NCBI GenBank assembly: GCA_040387515.1
Contig: JAZKDP010000016.1
Coordinates: 35,735 to 99,734 of the forward strand
Direction of reading: 5' to 3'
Source: Methylotenera_A sp040387515
GTDB taxonomy: Bacteria; Pseudomonadota; Gammaproteobacteria; Burkholderiales; Methylophilaceae
DNA: 64,000 nt
Both the position numbers and the translations under genes were made by a program. Positions within the stretch are counted from its first letter, which is position 1, and every line of letters starts with the position of its first letter. Below the pieces are notes generated by a model. That model made no database searches, was not told the DNA's origin, and worked only from the letters and a program-made list of their open reading frames with translations. Below, in pieces: positions 7,297-15,386 of the stretch.

Positions 7297-7724
7297 AAAG
7301 CCTCTTTGTTCCAGCCCACAATGCCTTCTTTCATCACGCGCGCATCTTTGTAACCTGCCCCAATCGCACGCTCTGCTGCAGCGTGTGATGCTTGGCAATA
7401 ACTGTTATAGCAATAAAAAACCAACGTGGTGCTTTTATCTTTTGGTAATTCGGTTAGCGCATATTTGTTGTAAGAAGTGAGCAGTAATGCGCCCGGCACC
7501 ACACCTGCATCTGTGCGCGCTTCGCTATTATTGGCATCTAAAATCGCTACATTTTTTGCTTTATTATCGACAAATTGTTTTACTTCTTTTACTGAGATTT
7601 CTTTTACCGCATCCCCTGCATATGCCAAACCGGCAAAAGCAAATGCAATAAAAACGACTGTAGTAAAAACGGCTGTGAGAAGAAAACTTTCACTGGGAAA
7701 AGTCCTGCTTGATAACTGTTTCAT
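7281..7724 (-). CDS. exported rhodanese-domain protein
   Basis: With the start at the ATG of MKQLSSR the protein has 147 residues; a further ATG 13 codons upstream is less likely because it spoils the signal peptide. Residues 1-36 form an export signal ending AYA before GD. The rest is one rhodanese domain: strand VAILDANN, VPGAL, then the active loop with C105 in FYCYNSYCQAS and the final GIVGWNK. Such periplasmic single-domain rhodaneses handle sulfane sulfur or serve as binding modules; the substrate is unknown. The stop codon lies inside the end of the integron. Confidence 0.88.
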   Translation of the reverse strand: MKQLSSRTFPSESFLLTAVFTTVVFIAFAFAGLAYAGDAVKEISVKEVKQFVDNKAKNVAILDANNSEARTDAGVVPGALLLTSYNKYALTELPKDKSTTLVFYCYNSYCQASHAAAERAIGAGYKDARVMKEGIVGWNKEALKNKT

Positions 7725-7775
7725 ATATGCCCTATCACTAAAAATGACCATCAAAATTAACACGTATGTTCTGAC

Positions 7776-7815
7776 CTAATCTGACCAAATTAGTTACATG
7801 AGTGAGTTAGATTAG
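7776..7815. other. inverted repeat upstream of dhaL
   Basis: CTAATCTGAC (7776-7785) can pair with GTTAGATTAG (7806-7815) with one wobble, in the 216-bp divergent space between the rhodanese and dhaL genes. It could be an operator or a leader structure; no factor is recognised. The rest of the gap is AT-rich with no clear site. Confidence 0.3.
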
Positions 7816-7940
7816 TCTGCTGAGTTTGCTAAAACTTACAAGCATCAATAGCATTTAAAATCAGCGTTAAGAATTAAGTTTAAAAACGTGATTTAAAAAA
7901 TAATGTTCAAAAAATGTCGCTTTAGTTTTACACTGTTCTA

Positions 7941-8570
7941 ATGAAAACTTCTTCTATCTTATCCGCCAGCGTTGCTATAAACACAGCAATTATCGCCAAC
8001 GAATCTGAAATAGAATCGCTAGACCGTGCCATTGGCGATGGCGATCACTTTATCAATATCAAGCGCGGCACTGAAGCCATCGCTGGCATGCATGCCGAAT
8101 TGCTAGCCTTGCCTGCTGATGAAGTTTTAAACAAAATTGGCATAAAGCTACTCAGCACAATCGGCGGTGCTTCTGGGCCATTGTTTGCCAGTTTTTTTAT
8201 AGGCATGGCTAAAGTCATCAAACAGAACGGCGGTAATAATCCGCTTGAAATAGCCGCCGCATTTGCCGCTGGCGTGCAAAGCATTATGCAGCGCGGCAAA
8301 GCGGATTTAGGCGAAAAAACTATGTTGGATGTGTTGATTCCTGTCTCCACCACATTCACTTTAAGTGCAGCAGAAGGTAAAAGTCTGGCAGAAATTTGTA
8401 GTGCAATTAAGTTGGCAGCAGATACTGGTTTAGAATCAACCCGTAACTTAATCGCCACGAAAGGCCGCGCGGCAGGTTTGGGCGAACGCGCGATTGGACA
8501 TTTGGACGCAGGCGCAAAAAGCTGCCAAGTGATGGTGCACGCGGTGTGCGATTCAATGCTTAAGGGTTAA
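7941..8570 (+). CDS. dhaL: dihydroxyacetone kinase subunit DhaL
   Basis: The 209-residue DhaL/Dak2 domain protein carries the metal- and ADP-binding signature DRAIGDGDH at 28-36, GGASGPLFASFF near 76, GEKTMLDVLIP, and the terminal GRAAGLGERAIGHLDAGA. In the two-subunit system DhaL provides the nucleotide site and passes phosphate to dihydroxyacetone held covalently by DhaK. It sits 5 bp before dhaK, an L-then-K order. In PTS-type systems ADP on DhaL is recharged by DhaM, but no dhaM is nearby. An ATP-driven mode is the alternative. Confidence 0.93.
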   Translation: MKTSSILSASVAINTAIIANESEIESLDRAIGDGDHFINIKRGTEAIAGMHAELLALPADEVLNKIGIKLLSTIGGASGPLFASFFIGMAKVIKQNGGNNPLEIAAAFAAGVQSIMQRGKADLGEKTMLDVLIPVSTTFTLSAAEGKSLAEICSAIKLAADTGLESTRNLIATKGRAAGLGERAIGHLDAGAKSCQVMVHAVCDSMLKG

Positions 8571-8575
8571 GTTAC

Positions 8576-9589
8576 ATGAAAAAATTTATTAACAATGTCG
8601 ACAATCTTTTAGTTGAAAGCTTGTCTGGCTTTGCCAGTGCGCATAACGATCTTGTCACATTGCATTTAGAACCCAATTACTTAACACGTAAAAACTTAAC
8701 AGTTAAAAATAAACCAAAAAGTAAAGTCGCCACTATTTCAGGCGGCGGTTCTGGGCATGAGCCACTACACGCAGGTTATATCGGCTTCGGCATGTTAGAT
8801 GCTGCGTGTCCAGGTCATGTATTTACCTCGCCCACGCCAGACCAAATGCTTGCTGCAGCAGAAGCCGTGCATGCAGATATGGGTGTTTTATTTATCGTTA
8901 AAAACTACGCGGGCGATGTGATGAATTTTGAAATGGCAGCTGAAATGTTGCCATTTCAAAACGCTACCGTATTAACCAGCGATGATTGTGCGGTGATTAA
9001 CAGCACTTACACCACAGGCCGTCGCGGTGTAGCTGGCACCATGATTGTCGAAAAATGTGTAGGCAGCTTGGCAGAAACTGGTGCCGATTTACAAGCCTGT
9101 AAAACGTTAGGTGAAAAAGTAAATAACCGCACTGCCAGCATTGGCGTGGCATTGACCAGTTGCACCGTACCAGCCGCTGGCCGCCCTACTTTTGATATTG
9201 CAGACACAGAAATTGAAATGGGTGTAGGCATACATGGTGAACCTGGCCGCAGACGTGAAACCATGCGCGAAGCCGACGCGATTGTGCATGATTGTGTGGA
9301 AGCGATTTTGGCGGATTTTAATGCCAGAAATATTCATTTAAACGGCGAAGCTTTGCTGTTAATTAACGGATTTGGTGCAACGCCTTTAATGGAGCTTTAC
9401 TTAATTTACAACACAGCCGCAAAACTGTTTACCAAACACGGTATTAAAATCAGCCGCTCATTAGTTGGCAATTACGTCACTGCATTAGATATGGCAGGCG
9501 CTTCTATCACGTTATGCTTATTGGATGATGAAATCAAACAACACTGGGATAGCCCAATACACACCGCAGCTTTGCGCTGGGGCATGTAG
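8576..9589 (+). CDS. dhaK: dihydroxyacetone kinase subunit DhaK
   Basis: The 337-residue DhaK/Dak1 protein has GGGSGHEPLHAGY with H61 near residue 55-68, the KNYAGDVMNF segment, and GVGIHGEPGR with H220, the histidine that forms a hemiaminal with dihydroxyacetone. The length is normal for the kinase subunit. Translational coupling with dhaL is likely given the 5-bp gap. The product, dihydroxyacetone phosphate, enters central carbon metabolism. The next gene converges from the other strand, so the unit seems to contain only L and K. Confidence 0.95.
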   Translation: MKKFINNVDNLLVESLSGFASAHNDLVTLHLEPNYLTRKNLTVKNKPKSKVATISGGGSGHEPLHAGYIGFGMLDAACPGHVFTSPTPDQMLAAAEAVHADMGVLFIVKNYAGDVMNFEMAAEMLPFQNATVLTSDDCAVINSTYTTGRRGVAGTMIVEKCVGSLAETGADLQACKTLGEKVNNRTASIGVALTSCTVPAAGRPTFDIADTEIEMGVGIHGEPGRRRETMREADAIVHDCVEAILADFNARNIHLNGEALLLINGFGATPLMELYLIYNTAAKLFTKHGIKISRSLVGNYVTALDMAGASITLCLLDDEIKQHWDSPIHTAALRWGM

Positions 9590-9609
9590 GTAATAAATTA
9601 GCTAAGCAA

Positions 9610-9873
9610 TCAAGATTCCCAACCGGCGTTATTATCAACCCATTTTAGGCTTACCCAATACCAAATCGTCATGGGAATCATCATGGCAACCCAACTCCAA
9701 TCGTCAATCAAAAACACTTTGGCCACAATTGCATTTTGTGAAAACTGCACCCAAGGAATACAGTACAAAGCAAATATCGCACAGGAAATGACGATGATTA
9801 ACGCCACTTTGCGTGTGTGTACATTGGCATAAACCAGTGTTACCCAGATTGGTGTTTTGTCGATTTTTTTCAT
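9610..9873 (-). CDS. small membrane protein of unknown function
   Basis: The 87-residue protein begins MKKIDKTPIW and has two hydrophobic helices, about 24-45 and 58-76, with Trp-rich stretches (WSWVAMMIPMTIWYWVSLKW). The tail is acidic. It is transcribed convergently with dhaK and divergently from the ycaO gene. I know no family for it. Clean coding length and a sensible membrane topology support a real gene. Confidence 0.6.
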   Translation of the reverse strand: MKKIDKTPIWVTLVYANVHTRKVALIIVISCAIFALYCIPWVQFSQNAIVAKVFLIDDWSWVAMMIPMTIWYWVSLKWVDNNAGWES

Positions 9874-9994
9874 GGTCTCACGCTCATTTATTAAGTGATT
9901 GATTCAGCCGAATATTAACTCAAAATATTATTCACGTGGTTTTTTGTATGCGCATGATATTCTGCTAGCCTTATTTATTTCACAGCTTAATATC

Positions 9995-11743
9995 ATGACA
10001 ACAACTACATCAGCAAACACTGCGGAAACATTCATCCCCAGTAAAGACGCCTCTTTAGAATCTTCTATCGCCACACTGCAAGCTAAACTATTGGCACTTA
10101 ACATTCATACCGAAGAGAAATCTTGGCTGAATGAGATTGAAGGTATTTGGTCTGTGCATGTGATTGATAAAGACTGCCCACGCTTATTCACCAATGGTAA
10201 AGGCGCATCGCAATTGGCTGCCAGAGCAAGCGCATTGGGCGAATATTTTGAACGTTTAAGCACCAATTACTTTTGGACACATTTTTACTTAGGTGAAAAA
10301 ATCGCTAACAAAGACTTTGTACATTATCCGAATGAGCAATGGGTTAAGTTAACAGGTGACAAATGGCCAAAAGAATTACTCACGCCTGAATTACAAAAGT
10401 TTTATAACCCAGAAGGCACCTGCCCTGCCAACCAATTAATTGATTTAAATTCCGGCAATAAAGAGCGCGGCATTTGCGCGATTCCTTACACACGTTTGCG
10501 TGATGACAAAACTGTATTGTTTCCAGTAAATCTTATCGGCAATTTATATGTTAGCAACGGCATGAGCGCGGGCAACACCATGATGGAAGCGCGTACGCAA
10601 GCATTGGCAGAAATTTTTGAACGCGACATCAAATACAAAATCATTCGTGAAGGTATTTGCCTGCCAGATGTACCTGAAAGCGTGTTGAGTCGCTATCCTC
10701 GTATTGCCGCTGGTATTAAAGGTTTGCGCGATGCAGGTTATGGTATCTTGGTAAAAGACGCTTCACTTGGCGGGCAATATCCTGTGATGAATGTCACACT
10801 TTTACACCCTGAAGATCAAGGCTGTTTTGCCAGCTTTGGCGCGCACCCACGCTTTGAAGTCGCGCTAGAACGCGCATTAACTGAGCTATTGCAAGGTCGC
10901 GCAATGGATAGCTTAAAAGGCTTTGTTGCACCAGGCTTTGATATGGAAGAAATCGCGGATTCGCAAAACTTGGAAATTCACTTTGTGGATTCCAGCGGCG
11001 TCATTAGCTGGGACTTTTTGCGTAGCACGCCAGATTATGAATTCGTCGACTGGAATTTTGGTAAGACGACAGAAGAAGATTACAACTGGTGCGTGAATAC
11101 CATCCATAACAGCGGCCACGATATGTATATCGCCGACTTTACGCATTTAGGCGTCTACGCCTGCCGCATTTTTGTACCTGGCATGAGTGAGATTTACCCA
11201 GTAGAAGAACTGCAGTGGGAAAACAACACCGTTGGCAATCTGGTACGCCCTTTTGCACTGCGTTTGCCAGAACTAAGCCAAACAGAATCTGCCGAATTGC
11301 TGGAAACCTTGCTTGATTTAGAGTTGGCAGATGAATTGCCAGTAACTACACTAATCGGTCTATGCGCAGATCCAAATACTACATGGGTGGATTTACGTGC
11401 AGGCGAACTTAAAGCACTTGCCGCACTTGCTGCCGATGACGCGGATGAAATTTTAAACGGCTGTGCATGGATTGCCCAATTCGGTGAATTACCCGAAAAA
11501 CGCGCCCGCGTTTACCGTTGTATTGAAAATATCGTGCAAATTAAAGAGATGGCAGAATTGGAAGATACAGCCGCGTTTGAAGCGAATTTAACATTACTTT
11601 ACGGCACAGAAACTTTGCAACAAGCGCATAAACTATTGAACCGTGAAGAGCAGTATTTTGGCCTAGGTACGTTAGGGGAAAACATGGAAGGCAGCATAAT
11701 GCATCAGCGTTTGCTTGAGGCTTATGGCAAAGTTTGGAAGTAA
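9995..11743 (+). CDS. ycaO: YcaO-domain protein (RimO accessory type)
   Basis: From the ATG at 9995 the product has 582 residues, close to the 586 of E. coli YcaO; a TTG start 96 bp upstream would add an unlikely hydrophobic leader. The YcaO ATP-binding core is seen in GKGASQLAARASALGEYFER, then EARTQALAEIFERD and ALERALTELLQGR. A helical C-terminal region of about 180 residues follows. The end lacks the proline-rich tail of azoline-forming YcaOs, and no precursor peptide or dehydrogenase gene lies nearby. The E. coli-type role in ribosomal protein S12 methylthiolation is therefore most plausible. Confidence 0.9.
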   Translation: MTTTTSANTAETFIPSKDASLESSIATLQAKLLALNIHTEEKSWLNEIEGIWSVHVIDKDCPRLFTNGKGASQLAARASALGEYFERLSTNYFWTHFYLGEKIANKDFVHYPNEQWVKLTGDKWPKELLTPELQKFYNPEGTCPANQLIDLNSGNKERGICAIPYTRLRDDKTVLFPVNLIGNLYVSNGMSAGNTMMEARTQALAEIFERDIKYKIIREGICLPDVPESVLSRYPRIAAGIKGLRDAGYGILVKDASLGGQYPVMNVTLLHPEDQGCFASFGAHPRFEVALERALTELLQGRAMDSLKGFVAPGFDMEEIADSQNLEIHFVDSSGVISWDFLRSTPDYEFVDWNFGKTTEEDYNWCVNTIHNSGHDMYIADFTHLGVYACRIFVPGMSEIYPVEELQWENNTVGNLVRPFALRLPELSQTESAELLETLLDLELADELPVTTLIGLCADPNTTWVDLRAGELKALAALAADDADEILNGCAWIAQFGELPEKRARVYRCIENIVQIKEMAELEDTAAFEANLTLLYGTETLQQAHKLLNREEQYFGLGTLGENMEGSIMHQRLLEAYGKVWK

Positions 11744-11744
11744 C

Positions 11745-11813
11745 TAAATAATAGGGTTAAGACCACGATTACTGTCGTTCACAGGAAAACGTGGTCTACC
11801 CTCTATTATTTTA
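11745..11813. repeat. 69-bp imperfect palindrome after ycaO
   Basis: The left arm includes AATAATAG and GACCACG (to 11767); the right arm CGTGGTC (11790-11796) continues to CTATTATTTTA. The loop itself contains CTGT and ACAG. It starts 2 bp after the ycaO stop, so it may terminate that gene; the extent of pairing also suits a small mobile palindromic element. Confidence 0.55.
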
Positions 11814-11904
11814 CATTCAGCATTTACAATTTTCATCTTAAATGTAATAAAACTGTCTCTCTATATAACTAAAATTGTTTTTTCATTAAAAACAGGTTAT
11901 TTAT

Positions 11905-12411
11905 ATGGATACAGTCTATGTAAAGTCAGATCGTGCAGTTAAGGAGTTTGAGCAAGGCAACCGCTCGCTTAGTTTAAAACATAGGCAACTGTTAATTATG
12001 GTGAATGGTAGGCGTACCAATAGTCAAATTGCACAAGCGATTAACTCTGAGCAAGCAATACCAATGCTGGCAGATTTAGAAAAACTCGGTTATCTAATAA
12101 ACGCTAATTTACCCAAACAAGTAACAAAATATAAAGAAACACTAGCAACGCAATCGAAAAGCGTTGAGTTATCAAGCGACCATCTAGTGTTTATTAAAAC
12201 TTTTTTAGCTGAAGAAGCACAGCTGCAATTAGGCATAATGAGCCGCGATATTGAGCAAAGGGTGGCTTTGGTGAAAAATTCTGATGAGTTGAAATCATGC
12301 GTTTCACGCTGGCACATGGCGATTAGAGAGTCTCGCAACGGCCGTACAGTAGCCGATAAATTAATGGAGCGCCTAGCACATTTGATGGCCAATCCGCCTC
12401 AATCAGCATAG
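11905..12411 (+). CDS. conserved-looking hypothetical protein, possible winged-helix N-terminus
   Basis: The soluble 168-residue protein starts MDTVYVKSDRAVKEFEQGN. Residues 20-65 (SLKHRQLLIMVNGRRTNSQI, then a helix ending EKLGYLI) look like a small winged-helix fold that reads as 'growth/lysis threshold' modules do in other bacteria, but I cannot name the family. The second half is helical and charged (residues 90-165). No signal peptide, membrane helix or catalytic motif is seen. It is flanked by two palindromic elements and has no obvious operon partner. Confidence 0.6.
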   Translation: MDTVYVKSDRAVKEFEQGNRSLSLKHRQLLIMVNGRRTNSQIAQAINSEQAIPMLADLEKLGYLINANLPKQVTKYKETLATQSKSVELSSDHLVFIKTFLAEEAQLQLGIMSRDIEQRVALVKNSDELKSCVSRWHMAIRESRNGRTVADKLMERLAHLMANPPQSA

Positions 12412-12450
12412 GGCGAACTGTAAAGCATTTGCCGTATGAATTGTCTTATT

Positions 12451-12475
12451 GGCGTATTACGCTAATACGCCCTAC
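12451..12475 (-). repeat. REP-like element (GTAG plus palindrome)
   Basis: On the minus strand a GTAG tetranucleotide (12475-12472) heads a perfect stem with arms GGCGTATTA and TAATACGCC and a 3-nt loop. This layout is that of REP sequences linked to RAYT transposases. A TAGGGCG at 12409-12415 is an inverted partner of CGCCCTA at 12468-12474. It lies between convergent genes and may also act as a terminator. Confidence 0.6.
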
Positions 12476-12489
12476 TTATTGACTTAAAC

Positions 12490-15276
12490 TTAATTAAAAA
12501 CCTGTTTCCATAAAGCAGTTACCGCTACGCTGTACTCTGTAGCTAAAGCCGTTTCCACCCTGCTCTGCGTCACGCCCTGCAGCTTAAGTGCATGTTGCAT
12601 TTTTCGATACTCTCTATAAGCAATCGCCACGTTTTCTGCCGCTTCGGTTGCAATAATACTCAGTGAGGCCAGCAGTTTTAATAAGGCAATATTACCGATA
12701 TTGCCAGTTAATTGCGGGTGTTTTTTTGCATGACTTAACACTAAAAACTGCACTAAAAATTCCACATCGATAATACCGCCCGCATCGTGTTTTATATCGA
12801 AAAAATCAATTTGTGGTCTATGGCTGGTGCGCATTTTTTCGCGCATTTCTATGACGGATTTTTTAAGCGCCTCCACATCGCGCTGCTGACTTAATACTTC
12901 AACACGTACTTTCTCAAATGCCTTGCATATTTTGGCATCGCCTGCGATAAATCGCGCGCGGGTTAGTGCTTGATGTTCCCAAACCCAGGCTTTGGTCAGT
13001 TGGTATTCTTTGAACGCTGCAATACTGCTCACTAACAGACCACTATTGCCATCTGGCCGCAACTGTAAATCGGTTTCGTATAATAAACCGGCATTGGTAA
13101 TACTGTTGAACCAGTTATTAATCCGTTGTGCGAAACGCGCATAGATTTCAGAACTATTTCCGCTGGTTTCCGATTTATCGCCACTAGCGTTTTCAGCGGT
13201 GTTGTCGTAAAGAAAAATAATATCTAAATCAGACATATAGCCTAATTCTTTGCTACCAAGCTTGCCATAACCAATCACAGCAAACTTTGGCGTGTCGATA
13301 TGTTTGAATTTCAGACTGTCCCAAATGGTTTGCAGACTCACTTGCACAATCACATCGGCTAAATTGCTTAAATAATCGGATAAAATTTCTAGCGGCAAAG
13401 CACCTGCCACATCTTGCGCAGCAAATTTTAAGATGGTGGCATGTTTAAAGTGGCGCATCGCATCCATTTGCGCTTCAGTATCCCCTTGCAGATGCTGCAT
13501 TTTTTCGACTAACTCAGCCTTTAATAGGGCAAAATCTGGCTCTGTATACAAGGTGCGTGAATCCAGTAATTCATCCAGCAAAATCGGGTGTGCAGATAAG
13601 TATTGCGCTAGCCAAGGGCTGGCGGCACACAGCTTAATCACCAGATTCAACGCTTGTGGATATTCGGCCAGTAGTGCCAAATAGCTAGCGCGTCGGCAGA
13701 TATTTTCCAGCAAGCTAATAGTACGTAGCAGCGCAATGTCACTATTTTCCTCTTGCGCGGCGATTGAAATTACTAAGGGCATTAAACGATCAAAGCGTTG
13801 GCGACTACTTTCTGGCAGTTGTTGATAACGGCTGCTGGCGCGCAGCATTTTTAAACGTTGTAAAGCTTCATTGGCATCGCTATAACCTGCGTCTGATAAA
13901 GCTTGCAGCGCAACACTGCTATCAAACGTTTGTTGCCAAAGCGCGATTTCCGTCTCATATTGCTGTGCAGATTGACCATTTTTGGCATTGCTAGAAGATG
14001 CATCATTATTAAAAGTCGCGTCAAAATGCTGCTGTACGTTTTGTCTGTGTTCATTCAATTGTGCTAAAAAACTTTCCCAACTGAGAAACTGCATGGCGTT
14101 GGCAATACGTGCGCGCGCTGTATCGCTTTTAGGTAAATCTTGCGTTTGTTGGTCATCCACATACATCAGCCTATGTTCTAAATTCCTTAAAAACACATAG
14201 GCTGTCGTTAATTCGCTGACGGTTTTTTCTGGCAAAAACCCTTTATTTTGCAGTAGTTTTAATACTGGTAAAGTAGGTTTTATTTGCAAGCTGGCGTCTG
14301 TACCGCCACGTATTAACTGAAAAACTTGCGCAATAAATTCAATTTCGCGTATACCACCACGGCCCAATTTAATATTGTCTTGCAGACCTTTTTGTAATAC
14401 ATCACGCTGGATTTGCATTTTTAAATCGCGCAAACTGGTTAATGCGTTGTAATCTAGATATCTTCTGAATACAAACGGCTTTAATAGCTTGGTAATCAGC
14501 GCTTTTGGCCCAGCCACTACACGGCCCTTTATCCAGGCGTAACGCTCCCATTCGCGACCATTGTTTTGATAATATTCTTCCAGCGCATCACAATTTGGCA
14601 CCAACACGCCTTCAGAACCAAACGGCCGCAAACGCATATCCATCCTGAATACAAAACCGTCTTCGGTTACATCATCCAACGCCGATATCACTTTTTTACC
14701 TAGCTTGTTAAAAAAGTCTTGGTTACTAATCACATTACTGGCGTCGCTATCATTTTGTGTTTCACCAACGCCTTCAAAGCTAAAAATCAAATCCACATCG
14801 GAAGACACGTTTAACTCGTAACCGCCCAGCTTACCCATTCCTACGACAATCATTTCTTGCGGCTGGCCTTTACTATTGCAAGGCTTGCCGTAACTGACTG
14901 CAAGCAACGTATAATGAAAATTAACCGCTGTTTGGATAGTGATTTCTGCTAAATCAGAAGTGGTTTGCATCACCTCATTTAAATCGCCTAATTGATTTAA
15001 ATCGCGATAGATTATTCTCAGCATCACATACTGACGCAGTTGCCTTAACATCTTTTTTAATGCAATTTCATCTACTATTTCTGCCCCATCTAAAAACGCT
15101 TGCATGCTTTCACGCGTATAGGATTCCTTATGATTTTCTAGCAAATCTTCCAGCAATAAGGCATTTTTTGACAATAGTCTTGCTGCATACAAACTACAAT
15201 TGACCAAGTGTTGCAATCCAGCCTCAAATGCCGTTGGCGCTTGAGTTGGCGATAAGTATTTATCCAGTGATAGCAT
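12490..15276 (-). CDS. glnE: GlnE, bifunctional glutamine synthetase adenylyltransferase/deadenylase
   Basis: The 928-residue protein contains two nucleotidyltransferase halves. The N-terminal deadenylylase half has KLGGYELNVSSDVDLIFSF near residue 145; the C-terminal adenylylase half has GKLGSKELGYMSDLDIIF near residue 670. GGIREIEFIAQ and GGIIDVEFLVQ mark the helical segments after each. It adds AMP to, or removes it from, glutamine synthetase according to nitrogen status and PII. Length matches E. coli (946). A large palindrome ends 7 bp before the start codon and could influence initiation. Confidence 0.96.
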   Translation of the reverse strand: MLSLDKYLSPTQAPTAFEAGLQHLVNCSLYAARLLSKNALLLEDLLENHKESYTRESMQAFLDGAEIVDEIALKKMLRQLRQYVMLRIIYRDLNQLGDLNEVMQTTSDLAEITIQTAVNFHYTLLAVSYGKPCNSKGQPQEMIVVGMGKLGGYELNVSSDVDLIFSFEGVGETQNDSDASNVISNQDFFNKLGKKVISALDDVTEDGFVFRMDMRLRPFGSEGVLVPNCDALEEYYQNNGREWERYAWIKGRVVAGPKALITKLLKPFVFRRYLDYNALTSLRDLKMQIQRDVLQKGLQDNIKLGRGGIREIEFIAQVFQLIRGGTDASLQIKPTLPVLKLLQNKGFLPEKTVSELTTAYVFLRNLEHRLMYVDDQQTQDLPKSDTARARIANAMQFLSWESFLAQLNEHRQNVQQHFDATFNNDASSSNAKNGQSAQQYETEIALWQQTFDSSVALQALSDAGYSDANEALQRLKMLRASSRYQQLPESSRQRFDRLMPLVISIAAQEENSDIALLRTISLLENICRRASYLALLAEYPQALNLVIKLCAASPWLAQYLSAHPILLDELLDSRTLYTEPDFALLKAELVEKMQHLQGDTEAQMDAMRHFKHATILKFAAQDVAGALPLEILSDYLSNLADVIVQVSLQTIWDSLKFKHIDTPKFAVIGYGKLGSKELGYMSDLDIIFLYDNTAENASGDKSETSGNSSEIYARFAQRINNWFNSITNAGLLYETDLQLRPDGNSGLLVSSIAAFKEYQLTKAWVWEHQALTRARFIAGDAKICKAFEKVRVEVLSQQRDVEALKKSVIEMREKMRTSHRPQIDFFDIKHDAGGIIDVEFLVQFLVLSHAKKHPQLTGNIGNIALLKLLASLSIIATEAAENVAIAYREYRKMQHALKLQGVTQSRVETALATEYSVAVTALWKQVFN

Positions 15277-15282
15277 GTTATT

Positions 15283-15329
15283 TTTAAGGTAATATGATGG
15301 TTAACAATTGTGTTACATCTTACCTTAAA
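15283..15329. promoter_or_regulatory. 47-bp palindrome between glnE and acsA
   Basis: Outer arms TTTAAGGTAA (15283-15292) and TTACCTTAAA (15320-15329) are perfect 10-bp complements. Inside, GATG/CATC and TAACA/TGTTA pair around an ATTG loop, leaving only small bulges on the left. It occupies the divergent promoter space, next to the glnE start. It may be an operator for a dimeric regulator or an RNA hairpin in the glnE leader. Confidence 0.6.
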
Positions 15330-15386
15330 CATTATTATAAAAAAGTGAATGTCATTGATTAATGACAAATTTGGGAGTTGGGCTGC

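Noticed and set aside
9899..9994. Upstream TTG start for ycaO
   Set aside because: It would add 32 residues with a hydrophobic stretch not expected in YcaO; the ATG at 9995 gives a length close to the E. coli protein.
13433..14200. Several open frames on the plus strand inside glnE
   Set aside because: They lie antisense to a well-conserved gene and overlap each other with no motif; they are treated as chance frames.
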